NCBI GenBank assembly: GCA_019425015.1
Contig: JAHYYJ010000001.1
Span: forward strand, 107,718 to 171,717
Reading direction: 5' to 3'
Length of the DNA: 64,000 nucleotides
From: Collinsella sp.
GTDB lineage: Bacteria > Actinomycetota > Coriobacteriia > Coriobacteriales > Coriobacteriaceae
Shown: one piece after another, positions 18,025 through 27,741 of the stretch
Position numbering within the stretch: position 1 is the stretch's first letter
Layout: each line of letters starts with the position of its first letter
Notes under the pieces: generated by a model
Database searches by the model: none
Told to the model about the DNA's origin: nothing
The model's input: the letters and a program-made list of their open reading frames with translations, nothing else
Position numbers and translations under genes: made by a program

Positions 18025-18833
18025 CGAGTATGTGGAGCAAATCCACAAGTTCGCACAGGTATGGGGCTGACGAGTCGGCCCTCGTCGTCCTCGCATGCTT
18101 GATTCTGACGCTCGACATCGTAGGAGCAGATGGTCACGAGGTCTTGCATACCGGTGGAAACAATAGGTGCATCGACGCCCGGGGTCAAGCCCTGCAACAA
18201 AACATCAGCAGCAGAAAGCAAAATCTCCGGACGCATGGAGCCCTCGTTGTCGGCATGGGTGTCGAGCATGAGCACCAGATGGTCCGGACGCTCCCCCGCC
18301 GTGATCTCATAGCCCACCAGTGTGTGGTCAAGGTCTAAGCGCTTGCTCTTTTTGCCGCGCGCATAGTCAATACCATGACACGCGCGCAGCGTGTCAATCG
18401 CAGCGCGCACCTCGTCGGCGCTCACGGGGGCTTCGGGGTCCAGGTGCAAGTCGATACGGTACGACAGACGCGTAAGCTGAGCCGTGAGCGCCGGCGTGCG
18501 CACGTCGATGTACGCCGCCTCGATGGGCGCCAGATCGGCCGGAGAGGCCGCAGCCAGGCGCCCAAACGCCTCGTCGAGCGCCACGAACTCGGTCATAAAC
18601 AGGTCATACCACTCGCAGGTCGACGACGTACCCACCGGTAGCGCCGAAGAGAAGCCCACGCGCATGTGCGGAGAGAAGCCCTGCGTGACGGCATAGGGAA
18701 GTCCCGCACGGCGCACGATGCGCTCAATGGTATGGATTACTTCGAGATGGCCCAGGTACTTAAGGCGATCGCGCTTGCCATAGCGAACACGAAGTCTAAA
18801 GAGCGTGGGGTTGTCGGTCAGGCGCTCACTCAT
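18021..18833 (-). CDS. Radical-SAM-associated protein of the TIGR03936 type (DUF2344)
   Basis: The family has no firmly assigned reaction; it is found beside, or fused to, the radical SAM protein encoded just upstream. The 270 residues start LFRLRVRYGKRDRLKYLGHL and continue with RAGLPYAVTQGFSPHMRVGF, the conserved blocks by my recollection. No Cys cluster, so not itself a radical SAM enzyme. The start ATG overlaps the upstream stop (ATGA), indicating translational coupling and a shared task. It lies ahead of rplU, where an RNase G gene often stands in relatives; none is seen here. Confidence 0.85.
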   Translation of the reverse strand: MSERLTDNPTLFRLRVRYGKRDRLKYLGHLEVIHTIERIVRRAGLPYAVTQGFSPHMRVGFSSALPVGTSSTCEWYDLFMTEFVALDEAFGRLAAASPADLAPIEAAYIDVRTPALTAQLTRLSYRIDLHLDPEAPVSADEVRAAIDTLRACHGIDYARGKKSKRLDLDHTLVGYEITAGERPDHLVLMLDTHADNEGSMRPEILLSAADVLLQGLTPGVDAPIVSTGMQDLVTICSYDVERQNQACEDDEGRLVSPIPVRTCGFAPHTR

Positions 18834-20707
18834 GCGCGATCACCCATCAATACATTCTTGGCGTGGAGCGTGGGGCAGATTCCGCAGCCGGTGCACGACG
18901 TGCGGGTGCAGTCGGGAGTCGTGACGCCCTCAAGCGAGCGACGGTACTCGCGCTCGAGGAAGCCGCGCGTGCAGCCGGGGCTCACGTGCTCCCACGGCAG
19001 GCGCCAGTCCAACTCGTAGGGCAGGTGCACGAGCTCATTGAGGTCGATGCCGTTTTTGGCAGCAGCCTCCTTCCAGTTATCGAGCGAGAAATGCTCTACC
19101 CAGGCGTCAAAGCGAGAGCCCGCGCGCCAAGCATCGATGATGACGGGCGTCATGTCACGACCGGCGCGGGACAGCGCGGCCTCGATGAGCGAAGTCTCGG
19201 CATCGTGGTAATGCACGCGGACGGCACGGTTGCGAACGCTCGTGATAAGCAACTTCTGGCGACGCTTGACGTCGTCGTAGTCGAGCTGCGGGCACCACTG
19301 GAACGGCGTGGCAGCCTTGGGGATAAAGACCGAAACCGAGATGGACACCGAGATCGAGCCGCGACGAGCCTTGGGCACCACGGAACGACCAAGCTCCAGC
19401 ACGTGATCGGCCAGATTGGCGATGGCCACGATGTCCTCGTCGCGCTCGCCGGGAAGGCCCATCATAAAGTAGAGCTTCATGCGGTTCCAGCCGGCCTCGA
19501 AGGCCGCCTTGGCCGCACGGTCCAGGTCCTCCTCGGTCACGTTCTTGTTAATGATGTCGCGCATGCGCTGGCTGCCGGCCTCGGGCGCGAACGTCAGGCC
19601 GCCCTTCTTTTCGCCGGCGACCGACTCGGCCATATCCACGCCAAACGAATCCAAGCGCTGCGACGGAATAGACACGCGAATACCCGTATCCTCCAGGCGA
19701 CGGTTGAGCCTGCCGAGCACGTCACGAATGCAGGAGTGGTCGGTCGTGGAGAGCGAGGTCAGCGACACCTCGTCATAGCCGGTCTTTTCCAGACCCTGAA
19801 TCACCGACGAGACGATCTGGTCGGCCGAACGCTCGCGCACCGGGCGATACGTCATGCCGGCCTGGCAAAAACGACAGCCGCGAGCGCAGCCGCGCAGAAT
19901 CTCGATAGACAGGCGGTCGTGAACCAGCTGCGCATAGGGCACGCACGACTGCGACAGCGGATTCGTGGCGCCGAAATCCTCGACGACGCGCTTGTAGACC
20001 ACGGCCGGAGCATCCTTGCCCTCGCGCGGCACGGTGTAGCCATGCGGCGAGCAGAGCTCGTCGTGACGAATCTCATAGAGCGACGGCACGTAGTTGCCGG
20101 CAATGGATGCAAGCTGCTCAACAATCTGCGCGCGCGGGACTCCTTCGTCGCGCAGGCGCCGATGCAGCTGGCAGGTCTCGAGCAGCGATTCCTCGCCCTC
20201 GCCGATGAGGATGGCATCGAAGAAGGCCGCGTACGGCTCGGGGTTGTACACCGAGGGGCCGCCGGCGATGATGATGGGGTCATCTTCGCCTCGGTCGGCC
20301 GCTAACAGCGGAATGCCAGCGAGATCGAGTGCCTCGAGGAAGTTCGTCACCGCCATCTCGTGCGGCACATGCAGACCGACGATATCAAACGAAGCAACGG
20401 GGGCAGCACCTTCGAGCGACAGCAGCGGAATGCCCGCCTCGCGCATGGCGTCACCCATATCGGGCCACGGCACATAGCCACGCTCGCAGGAGATGCCCTC
20501 GGCCTGGTTAAGGATGTTGTAGAGGATGGCGATGCCCTGGTTGGGCAAACCAACCTCGTACACATCCGGGTAGATCAGGCAGCAACGGTAGTCGGCATCG
20601 GCCTTGGAAAGCGTGCCCCACTCGTGATCGATATAGCGGCTCGGCTTTTCGACCTTGGCGAGCAGCGGCTCAATTAAATGAAAGCAGTCTTGATACGGAA
20701 CGCGCAA
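18830..20707 (-). CDS. Radical SAM protein, TIGR03960 type
   Basis: Predicted iron-sulfur, S-adenosylmethionine radical enzyme of unknown substrate. The start is TTG at 20707 after AGGGG. The N-terminal third (PDVYEVGLPNQGIAILYNIL, VPHEMAVTNFLEALDLAGIP, IIIAGGPSVYNPEPYAAFFD) looks like a B12-binding-type Rossmann domain. The radical SAM cluster is ILRGCARGCRFCQAGMTYRP, three Cys of CxxxCxxC type, at about residue 270-290. A C-terminal Cys group (TRTSCTGCGICPTLHAKN) may hold another metal centre. It is translationally coupled to the TIGR03936-type gene. A role in RNA modification is sometimes guessed; I cannot support one from sequence. Confidence 0.88.
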   Translation of the reverse strand: MRVPYQDCFHLIEPLLAKVEKPSRYIDHEWGTLSKADADYRCCLIYPDVYEVGLPNQGIAILYNILNQAEGISCERGYVPWPDMGDAMREAGIPLLSLEGAAPVASFDIVGLHVPHEMAVTNFLEALDLAGIPLLAADRGEDDPIIIAGGPSVYNPEPYAAFFDAILIGEGEESLLETCQLHRRLRDEGVPRAQIVEQLASIAGNYVPSLYEIRHDELCSPHGYTVPREGKDAPAVVYKRVVEDFGATNPLSQSCVPYAQLVHDRLSIEILRGCARGCRFCQAGMTYRPVRERSADQIVSSVIQGLEKTGYDEVSLTSLSTTDHSCIRDVLGRLNRRLEDTGIRVSIPSQRLDSFGVDMAESVAGEKKGGLTFAPEAGSQRMRDIINKNVTEEDLDRAAKAAFEAGWNRMKLYFMMGLPGERDEDIVAIANLADHVLELGRSVVPKARRGSISVSISVSVFIPKAATPFQWCPQLDYDDVKRRQKLLITSVRNRAVRVHYHDAETSLIEAALSRAGRDMTPVIIDAWRAGSRFDAWVEHFSLDNWKEAAAKNGIDLNELVHLPYELDWRLPWEHVSPGCTRGFLEREYRRSLEGVTTPDCTRTSCTGCGICPTLHAKNVLMGDRA

Positions 20708-20717
20708 CAGAAAACCC

Positions 20718-21647
20718 CTAAGCAGCGAGATCGGATGCGTCTTGGTAGGACGCCATAGGACGGGTAGCGCCCGCGACCGTGGTCACCAGATCGCGAACGC
20801 GGGAGAACGTGGCAGTGACCACCTCGTTGGCACGGCTGTAGTCGACATCGCGCTCATAGAGCGAAACAAGCGCACGGCCCATGCCATAGGTGCCCGCGGC
20901 AGCAGTGAGCGCCTTAACGGCAAACCCAATATGCGGCGTCTGCTTGACGAGCGCGCGGGTGACCGCGCGGATCACAAGACCGCCGGCAAGCACGCCCGCG
21001 ACCTCGTAGCCGCGCTCAGGCTTAATGCCGCGTCCAAAGACGGCAGCGAGCTCAAAGAGCATGCCCACCTGCGCCAGCGCCATAACGGGATAATCGGCGC
21101 CCGGCAAAAACACCAGCGCACCGGTCGCCATATTGGTGAGCGCGCACGAGGTGATGATACGATTAGCTGCCGCGATGCGCATAAAGGCAAAGTTCGCCGC
21201 AAAAGCCGTTTCCTTGTCGGTGCGATCGAGAATCCAGCGGGCAAGCGTCTCGAGCAGATACGTCTTATCGGTTGCCGCCACCACGCCGAGCATGGGCGTG
21301 GACTCCTCGATAAACGGCACCTCCACAGCAGACTCGGCAAGCACGCACACGGGCGCGCCGGCGATCACGAGCTCCTGCACGGCACTCTCCAGGCGGTCGG
21401 AACCACACGAGAGCACCAGTACCACATCGGTATCGGTCTTTGGAGCAATTCGCTCCTCCCCCAGACGCTCGACGCGCACAATGCCCGAGGTCGTCTGCGG
21501 CACAAAGGCGTCACGCACCGTCTCAGCCAGAAAGCGCGAGGCGGACGAATCCAGATAGACCGAGACGCGCACCGGCGTATCGGAATCCTTCTTAACGGAC
21601 GCGCCCATCTTAAAAGCGCGGGTCAGCTTATCTACGGGAATTTTCAT
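20718..21647 (-). CDS. DUF697/YcjF-like membrane-associated protein
   Basis: No firm function. The 309 residues begin with a Rossmann-like part where TDVVLVLSCGSDRLESAVQE resembles a nucleotide- or phosphate-binding fold without a P-loop. From about residue 155, ANRIITSCALTNMATGALVF and PGADYPVMALAQVGMLFELA match the DUF697 signature, with hydrophobic stretches that could enter the membrane. The GGAGGGG ribosome site fixes the start. It follows rodA by 18 bp and precedes the radical SAM gene, so it is likely the tail of the cell-shape operon. DUF697 proteins often have an Era-like GTPase partner; none lies nearby. Confidence 0.7.
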   Translation of the reverse strand: MKIPVDKLTRAFKMGASVKKDSDTPVRVSVYLDSSASRFLAETVRDAFVPQTTSGIVRVERLGEERIAPKTDTDVVLVLSCGSDRLESAVQELVIAGAPVCVLAESAVEVPFIEESTPMLGVVAATDKTYLLETLARWILDRTDKETAFAANFAFMRIAAANRIITSCALTNMATGALVFLPGADYPVMALAQVGMLFELAAVFGRGIKPERGYEVAGVLAGGLVIRAVTRALVKQTPHIGFAVKALTAAAGTYGMGRALVSLYERDVDYSRANEVVTATFSRVRDLVTTVAGATRPMASYQDASDLAA

Positions 21648-21665
21648 AGCAAACCCCTCCAGCGG

Positions 21666-22892
21666 TTACGCGGCGCCCGAACGATGCCGCCATATGGATT
21701 GTACGATACCCACCGTCAGCAGCTGAATCATCATCGAAGACGAACCGAAGCTAATAAACGGTAGCGGAATACCGGTAATCGGCATCATGCCGATGCACAT
21801 GCCGATGTTTTCGAAGGTCTGGAACGCCCACATGCCAACGATGCCCACACACGATAGGCGCAAGAACAGCGACTCACACTTAAAGGCGACGCGAATCGTC
21901 GAAAAGATCAGCAGCACGTAGAGGCATAGGAGCAAAAAGGAACCGCAAAAGCCAAAGGTCTCGGACAGGAAGGCGAAGACGAAGTCGGTGTGGAACTCAG
22001 GCAGAAAGCCGCCGGCCGACTGCGTCGCATGGCCCAAACCCTTACCAAAGAAGCCACCCGAGCCAACGGCGATAAGCGACTGCTGCAGGTTGTAGGCATC
22101 GTCCGAATCGGCATTATCGGGGTCGATAAAGACCGTCAGGCGGTTCATCTGATACTGCTTGATGAGCACATCGTGGCCGAGCAACGAATCAAAGACCGAA
22201 TCGAGCGCCAGGACGAGGGCCACCAGGCCCACGAGCAGGGCCAGGGTCGACAGCACCCATTCGCGGCGTGCACCGCTCATGCAGATGACGATGGCGCCCG
22301 AGACCAGCACGACCAGGCCCGAGCCCAGGTCGCCCATGGCGACGACGGCCAAAAACGGAATGGACAGCATGCCGCAGAGCTTGACGTAGTCGCGAACGGT
22401 ATCGATGCGGCCGTTATACTGCGAGCCAAGCGTGGCGATAAAGAAGATGGTGATGAGCTTGGCAAGCTCAACCGGCTGGAATGTCAAGCCGATACCGGGA
22501 ATCTTGATCCAGCCCGTCATGCCCAGACCGCCCGTATAGGACAGGCCCGGAATCTTGGGCGAGAAGATCACAATAAGGTCAATGACGAGCAGCGCCGTCG
22601 AGAAGTTAGAGATGCCGCGCAGATCGGTACGCCAGACGAGCACCGCAAGCACCGCGCCAATGCCAATGCCCAGCAGGTGGCGCGAGAATGAGGCGTCGGC
22701 CTTAAACTGTGACGCCGACCAAATAATGATGGCGCCATAGGCAACGAGCGCGACGGTAGCCAGCAGCACACCGATATGCACCTTTTGGCGAAACGTACCG
22801 CGCGAGGCCGAAAGTTGCTTGTTGACGCGGTCCAGGCTGCTGCGAGAGCCGGTCTTGGTTGAACGGAACAGATCCGCCGGAGAAAAATCCAT
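21666..22892 (-). CDS. rodA: Rod-shape SEDS peptidoglycan polymerase RodA
   Basis: Membrane glycosyltransferase that polymerises lipid II during elongation, paired with PBP2. The 408 residues have about ten hydrophobic segments after a ~35-residue cytoplasmic N-terminus. SEDS marks: GWIKIPGIGLTFQPVELAKL, the extracytoplasmic loop before LLGHDVLIKQYQMNRL, QQSLIAVGSGGFFGKGLGHA, LPEFHTDFVFAFLSETFGF, and MPITGIPLPFISFGSSSM. Assigned to RodA rather than FtsW because it directly follows the PBP2 gene in the mreBCD operon. Confidence 0.96.
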   Translation of the reverse strand: MDFSPADLFRSTKTGSRSSLDRVNKQLSASRGTFRQKVHIGVLLATVALVAYGAIIIWSASQFKADASFSRHLLGIGIGAVLAVLVWRTDLRGISNFSTALLVIDLIVIFSPKIPGLSYTGGLGMTGWIKIPGIGLTFQPVELAKLITIFFIATLGSQYNGRIDTVRDYVKLCGMLSIPFLAVVAMGDLGSGLVVLVSGAIVICMSGARREWVLSTLALLVGLVALVLALDSVFDSLLGHDVLIKQYQMNRLTVFIDPDNADSDDAYNLQQSLIAVGSGGFFGKGLGHATQSAGGFLPEFHTDFVFAFLSETFGFCGSFLLLCLYVLLIFSTIRVAFKCESLFLRLSCVGIVGMWAFQTFENIGMCIGMMPITGIPLPFISFGSSSMMIQLLTVGIVQSIWRHRSGAA

Positions 22893-22901
22893 CGCAACCT
22901 C

Positions 22902-24971
22902 CTATCGAACCGAAGAATCGCCCGAGGCCGAAGAGGTATCGGGCTCGTCATAAATCGCGCCGAGCACGTCGCGCACGACATGCATCGCGGTATCTGAGCC
23001 ACCGCCGCCCTGCTCCAGGACAGTAGCGATGACATACTTGGGATCATCGGCCGGCGCATAGGCGCAGAACCACGCGTATTCGTCCTCGCCGCTTTTCTCG
23101 CCCGTGCCCGACTTGCCGTATACCTGCGGCGTCAGGGTGCCAAAGTGAGCCGCCAGGGACGTCGATGCCGTGTAAATCACGTCGTGCATGCCGTTGCGAA
23201 CAAGAGCCAAATCCGAATCGCTGTTGATCTTGGCCTCCAAGCGCTTCTTCTTGCCCTTGCCGTTGTACTTATAGGCATCGCCGTCGCCATCGCGCGACAC
23301 GGCAGACAAAAACACGTGAGGCACGTACTGTTTGCCGCCGTTGGCAAGACCCATATAGGCGCACGCCATCTGCAGGGGCGTCACCAAGATGTCGCCTTGG
23401 CCGATGGCAATGTTGGTCATATCGCCGGCATTCCACTTGCGGTCCTCGGCAGAGGCGTCGGTAAAGTACGACTCTTTCCACTCGGCATCGGGAATACGGC
23501 CCGCGCCCTCACTCGGCAGATCGATACCGCAGGTCTTGCCTAGGCCCCAGCGACGAAAGACCTCCTGCAGGCCCTCGGAATGTTGCTCGTCATAAAAGAA
23601 GGCCTTGCCCATGTCGTAGAAGACGGGGTCGCACGAGTTGGCGATACCCGACTGCAGCGTCATGGTGCCGTGGCCAGACGTCAGCCAGCAGCGCTTGCCC
23701 CAAGCCTTGCCCAGGCCCGTCCAATAGCCCGTGCAGTTGGTTGTCTGCGTTGAAGTGTAGGTTCCAAACTCAAGACCGGCCAGTGCCGAGAGCGGCTTGA
23801 TGGTCGAGGCCGACATGTACTGTCCGCTAATGGCGCGGTTGAGCAGCGGGTGCGAACCCTTGTCATCATTGAGCTCGGTCCACACGTCATTTGAGACGCC
23901 GCCGATAAAGACGGACGGATCGAACTTGGGCTCGCTCGCCATGCCCAGGATCTCGCCATTGTTGGGATCGAGACACACCACAGCGCCGTTGCCGGCATTG
24001 CTGTAGCCAGTGGTCTTGGCAAGCTCGATGGCGCTCGCCAGCGCCGTCTCACAGGCCTGTTGGATCTTAAGGTCGAGCGTGAGCTTAATGTCGGAGCCGG
24101 CCTTGGCGGGCACGGCGCCGGCCTGACCGGTCACATTGCCCGAGGCATCGACCTTGACGGTCTGCTCGCCACGAATACCCTGCAGCAGGTTTTCGTAGTA
24201 GCTCTCAACACCCGCCTGGCCCACGATATCGCCCGACTGGTACGTAATCCGGCCAGCAGAAGCATCATCATCACCAGAGGTTTTCTTATTCTGGGCCTCG
24301 AGCTGCTCGGAGGTAATGGTGCCGGTATAGCCCAAGATATGGCATGCCGTCTCGCCATATGGATACTGGCGCTCGGTACGCTCGGCAATCTTGACGCCCG
24401 GGAACTCGCCGGCGTGCTCCTGAATATAGGCAACCGTGGAGCGACGGACGTCCGTCGCGATGGTATGCAGGCTCTGGGCGCCCTCGGAATTGTCCTGAAT
24501 ATTGCGCAGCACCGCCACGTAGGGCATACCGAGCACGTTGGCAAGATGGCGAACCAGAACCTCATCCTCGGCAAGGTCGCGGTAGGCCACGACAGCAAGT
24601 GAGGAACGGTTCTGGACAAGCGCCACGCCATTGCGGTCGAGGATGCGGCCGCGCACAGCGGGTGTGGTAACGGTGCGCGTCTGATTGCTATTAGCCTGCT
24701 TTTCGTAATAGTCCGACGAGACCATCTGCATGCCCCACAGCTTGACGGCAAGCGCCGCGAACATCGCGCCCGCACCCGTGGTGAGGATGGAGAAGCGGCC
24801 CTTAAAGGCGGTCGCCGCGGTATTGCCCTCGCCCTCGGTGGCGCGCGGGGCCGTCCCATGCTGCGTATCGTAGGTAAAACGAGAATCGCCGCGACGCATA
24901 ATGACCAGTGCGACCACGATGGCCACAACCAGCACGATACCGGCGATAATAACCGTCATCTGGGAAGACAT
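22902..24971 (-). CDS. mrdA: Penicillin-binding protein 2, elongasome transpeptidase
   Basis: Class B PBP that cross-links peptidoglycan during side-wall growth. The 689 residues have one membrane anchor near the N-terminus (about 5-25) and a second hydrophobic stretch at about 60-80. The dimerisation domain begins with TPAVRGRILDRNGVALVQNR. The transpeptidase has SxxK as STIK (Ser389, Lys392), SGIANSCD as the second motif, and KSGTG near the end where KTGTG is more common. Unusual: a short hydrophobic lead-in before the standard anchor. It lies 13 bp after mreD and 9 bp before rodA, its partner. Confidence 0.96.
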   Translation of the reverse strand: MSSQMTVIIAGIVLVVAIVVALVIMRRGDSRFTYDTQHGTAPRATEGEGNTAATAFKGRFSILTTGAGAMFAALAVKLWGMQMVSSDYYEKQANSNQTRTVTTPAVRGRILDRNGVALVQNRSSLAVVAYRDLAEDEVLVRHLANVLGMPYVAVLRNIQDNSEGAQSLHTIATDVRRSTVAYIQEHAGEFPGVKIAERTERQYPYGETACHILGYTGTITSEQLEAQNKKTSGDDDASAGRITYQSGDIVGQAGVESYYENLLQGIRGEQTVKVDASGNVTGQAGAVPAKAGSDIKLTLDLKIQQACETALASAIELAKTTGYSNAGNGAVVCLDPNNGEILGMASEPKFDPSVFIGGVSNDVWTELNDDKGSHPLLNRAISGQYMSASTIKPLSALAGLEFGTYTSTQTTNCTGYWTGLGKAWGKRCWLTSGHGTMTLQSGIANSCDPVFYDMGKAFFYDEQHSEGLQEVFRRWGLGKTCGIDLPSEGAGRIPDAEWKESYFTDASAEDRKWNAGDMTNIAIGQGDILVTPLQMACAYMGLANGGKQYVPHVFLSAVSRDGDGDAYKYNGKGKKKRLEAKINSDSDLALVRNGMHDVIYTASTSLAAHFGTLTPQVYGKSGTGEKSGEDEYAWFCAYAPADDPKYVIATVLEQGGGGSDTAMHVVRDVLGAIYDEPDTSSASGDSSVR

Positions 24972-24984
24972 CTACGAGCCTCCC

Positions 24985-25551
24985 CTATTTGAGCTTACGG
25001 GTCTTGGGCTTAAAGCGCATGCCCGTCTGGCGTCCGCCACGTGCGGAGAATCCATAACCGGACTGCGGCACGACGCCGGACATCAAAAACGGAATGGCAA
25101 CCAGACCCGTCAGGATCGAAGACGGCAGCGCATGGCCGAAAATCGCCACGACAAAGCTCGTCTCCAAACCCATAAACAGCAAGATGATGCTGTAGATCAC
25201 ATTAATGACGAGCGCGAAGGCACCCACCGTGATGCCGCGCGCACTCGGGGTACCGCCCGTCTGACCGGCGGCGCTATGCACCAGGGCAAAAGAACCCACG
25301 GTCAGCAGGAGCGACATAACGCCCACCGGCACGGCAGCGGAAAGGTCATAGAACAAGCCACTGCAAAAACCGCACGCGACGGCACGGGTCGGGTCGCCCG
25401 AGAACACGCTTAGGCATACCAGGATAATCATAAAGTCGACGCGACCGCCCGCAATGGAGATCTGCGGTGCCAGGCCTGCCTGCAGCAGCACGCACACGAT
25501 GGCGGCGATTACAAACGTGCGGGAGCTCATCCCCTGCTCGTGTAGATCCAT
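24985..25551 (-). CDS. mreD: Rod shape-determining protein MreD
   Basis: Small integral membrane component of the elongation complex. About five hydrophobic helices in ~188 residues, ending with a basic cytoplasmic tail (RQTGMRFKPKTRKLK). Sequence similarity to MreD is weak, as usual for the family; the blocks GRVDFMIILVCLSVFSGDP and FCSGLFYDLSAAVPVGV and the position between mreC and PBP2 decide the call. The ATG at 25551 has GGGGGC at better spacing than the ATG two codons upstream. Confidence 0.9.
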   Translation of the reverse strand: MDLHEQGMSSRTFVIAAIVCVLLQAGLAPQISIAGGRVDFMIILVCLSVFSGDPTRAVACGFCSGLFYDLSAAVPVGVMSLLLTVGSFALVHSAAGQTGGTPSARGITVGAFALVINVIYSIILLFMGLETSFVVAIFGHALPSSILTGLVAIPFLMSGVVPQSGYGFSARGGRQTGMRFKPKTRKLK

Positions 25552-25562
25552 GGACATGCCCC

Positions 25563-26561
25563 CTATTCGCTCGAGCCGGAATCGGTCGTCTCGGACGTGT
25601 CGGAACCGTCATCCGAGCTCTCGTCCTTCGTCTTGGTCGCAGCATCGCGCGACGTTCCCTGCGGCGTGCTATTAGCGGTGCTCACGTCCTCATCCGAGGC
25701 CGACTGTTCGTCGGTCAGCGAGGTGATGACCAGCACTTCCTCGTTGTTCTCGGCCGTCGTCTGGGCGCGTACCACAATGGTGTAGTACACGTCGTTTGCC
25801 GATTTCTCAACCGACGAGACGGTGCCGAGCGGAAGGCCCTTGGGGAACACACCGCCAATGCCCGAGGTCACGATGATGTCGCCAACCTTAACGTCGGAGT
25901 CGACGCTCACGTACTCAAGACGCAGCGTGCCGTCAGCCTGACCCTGCAGCATGCCCTGGGCGCGCGTGTCCTGCACCATAGCGGACACGCCCGAGTTCTC
26001 ATCGCCGATCAGACGCACGGTGGACGTCTTGGCCGAGACTTCGATGATCTGTCCGATAACACCAGCCGAACTCGTCACAGGCATGTTGATGGTAAGCCCG
26101 TCGGCAGAACCTTTATCGATGGTAACGGTCGAGGTCCAGGCATCGCCCGAAGCGCCGACGATACGAGCTGCAGTGGACTTGAGGTTGTAGGTCGACTGCA
26201 GACCGACCAGACCCTCCAGTCGCTCGGCGGTCTTTTGAGCCTCGGAGAGCTCGGCAACCTTGGAGGTCAGTTCCTCGTTTTGCTTCTTAAGCTCGTCAAG
26301 CGTGTCCTGTGACGCCGTAAGGTTAGAGAACACGTTACCGATCGCATTGAAGGGAGCCGCCACAGCCGAGCCCACAAAGCGCACCGGCGAGGTAATCGTC
26401 GTCACGCCCGAACGCACGGCATGAATCGGCCCCGTCTCGCCCTCACGAATATAAAACGTGAGCAGCAACACCGAAATCAGGCTGAAAACAATCAACGGGC
26501 GCATACCCGTTGATTGTCGCTTGGTATTCAGATTTGTGGAGAAACCCGAAGATCGTGCCAA
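25563..26561 (-). CDS. mreC: Rod shape-determining protein MreC
   Basis: Bitopic membrane protein that scaffolds PBP2-RodA. The start is TTG at 26561 with AAAGGTGG upstream. One membrane helix (about 23-40, PLIVFSLISVLLLTFYI) is followed by a coiled coil (about 80-115, LDELKKQNEELTSKVAELSE) and the paired beta-barrel periplasmic domain (VTSSAGVIGQIIEV, DIIVTSGIGGVFPKGLPLGT). A serine/threonine/aspartate-rich tail of ~50 residues extends past the domain. The 332 residues are slightly long because of it. Confidence 0.96.
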   Translation of the reverse strand: MARSSGFSTNLNTKRQSTGMRPLIVFSLISVLLLTFYIREGETGPIHAVRSGVTTITSPVRFVGSAVAAPFNAIGNVFSNLTASQDTLDELKKQNEELTSKVAELSEAQKTAERLEGLVGLQSTYNLKSTAARIVGASGDAWTSTVTIDKGSADGLTINMPVTSSAGVIGQIIEVSAKTSTVRLIGDENSGVSAMVQDTRAQGMLQGQADGTLRLEYVSVDSDVKVGDIIVTSGIGGVFPKGLPLGTVSSVEKSANDVYYTIVVRAQTTAENNEEVLVITSLTDEQSASDEDVSTANSTPQGTSRDAATKTKDESSDDGSDTSETTDSGSSE

Positions 26562-26582
26562 ATGGAATCCACCTTTTGGAAA

Positions 26583-27626
26583 TTAAGCATTGGTCTGGAC
26601 GAAGCCGCCATCAAACGCATTGGCCTCGAGCACGCGGGCACAGCCGTTAACAACGTTATCGAGCGCCGTGGGGCTAACATTGACCGAAACGCCGGTCTCA
26701 TCGCGCAGGCGCACATCGAGACCGCGCAGCAGCGCGCCGCCACCGGTCAGCAAAATGCCATAGTACATAAGGTCCGAGGCAAGATCAGGAGGCGTAGCGT
26801 CGAGTGCGTCCTTGACGGCCTTGGCCATCTCGTCGAGCGGCTTGTTGAGTGCGCGACGAATCTCCTCGCTCTCGATGCGCACGGTCTTGGGCAGACCGGT
26901 GATCACGTCGCGGCCGTTGACCTCGACGTCGAGCTCGTCCTTGAGCGGCACGGCGGAGCCGACCTTGATCTTGATGTCCTCTGCCGTACGCTCGCCGATG
27001 GCCAGGTTGTAGGCATCACGAACGTGCGTGAGGATGGCCTGATCGAACTCGTCGCCGGCAATACGGATGGACTGCGAGACGACGATGCCGCCCATAGCGA
27101 TAACGGCAACCTCGGTGGTACCGCCACCGATGTCGATGACCATGGAGCCGGTGGGTTCCTCGACGGGCAGGTCGGCGCCGATGGCAGCCGCCATGGGCTC
27201 TTCGATCAGATAGGCCTGGCGGGCACCGGCCTGGATCGTGGCCTCAAAGACAGCGCGCTTCTCGACCGACGTGACACCGGAGGGAACGCAGACGACAACA
27301 CGCGGACGTGGAGTCCACGGATAGCGCTTCTCGGACGCCTTGTCGATAAAGTAGCGAAGCATGGCCTCGGTAACATCGAAGTCGGCGATGACGCCGTCCT
27401 TCAGGGGACGAACGGCCACGATGTTGCCGGGCGTACGGCCGAGCATGCGCTTTGCCTCGATACCGACCGCCAAGATGCGCTCGTCGTTCTTGTCGATGGC
27501 GACAACAGAGGGCTCGCGAATGACGATGCCCTTGCCGCGCACGGAGACAAGCGTATTGGCGGTGCCGAGGTCGATGGCAAGATCGCCCGCATAGCTACCG
27601 AAGAACATATCCATCAAAGAAAACAA
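26583..27626 (-). CDS. mreB: Rod shape-determining protein MreB
   Basis: Bacterial actin that organises side-wall synthesis. The start is TTG at 27626 with AGGAG five bases away. Actin-fold motifs: DLGTANTLVSVRGKGIVI (phosphate 1), VIDIGGGTTEVAVIAMGGIV (phosphate 2), and GILLTGGGALLRGLD (adenosine). The 347 residues are normal. First gene of mreB-mreC-mreD-mrdA-rodA. Its presence suggests a rod or coccobacillus with MreB-directed growth, unlike most actinobacteria, which grow from the poles. Confidence 0.98.
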   Translation of the reverse strand: MFSLMDMFFGSYAGDLAIDLGTANTLVSVRGKGIVIREPSVVAIDKNDERILAVGIEAKRMLGRTPGNIVAVRPLKDGVIADFDVTEAMLRYFIDKASEKRYPWTPRPRVVVCVPSGVTSVEKRAVFEATIQAGARQAYLIEEPMAAAIGADLPVEEPTGSMVIDIGGGTTEVAVIAMGGIVVSQSIRIAGDEFDQAILTHVRDAYNLAIGERTAEDIKIKVGSAVPLKDELDVEVNGRDVITGLPKTVRIESEEIRRALNKPLDEMAKAVKDALDATPPDLASDLMYYGILLTGGGALLRGLDVRLRDETGVSVNVSPTALDNVVNGCARVLEANAFDGGFVQTNA

Positions 27627-27686
27627 CGCAACTCCTGATGTGTTGGATGATTGCTGGAAAACTACTAGCTCATCATACTAGCGCAA

Positions 27687-27719
27687 GCCCGGCACCTCAC
27701 TTGCGGTGAAGCGCCGGGC
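27687..27719 (-). terminator. Hairpin between the TPR gene and mreB, probable terminator
   Basis: 14-bp stem with arms 27687-27700 and 27706-27719 and a 5-base loop. Its two imperfect positions become G-U pairs only in minus-strand RNA, so it was selected in that direction. It lies 22 bp past the TPR gene stop. The tail is not T-rich, so strength is unsure. Confidence 0.6.
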
Positions 27720-27741
27720 AAAGCTAAATCCCATAAGGTCA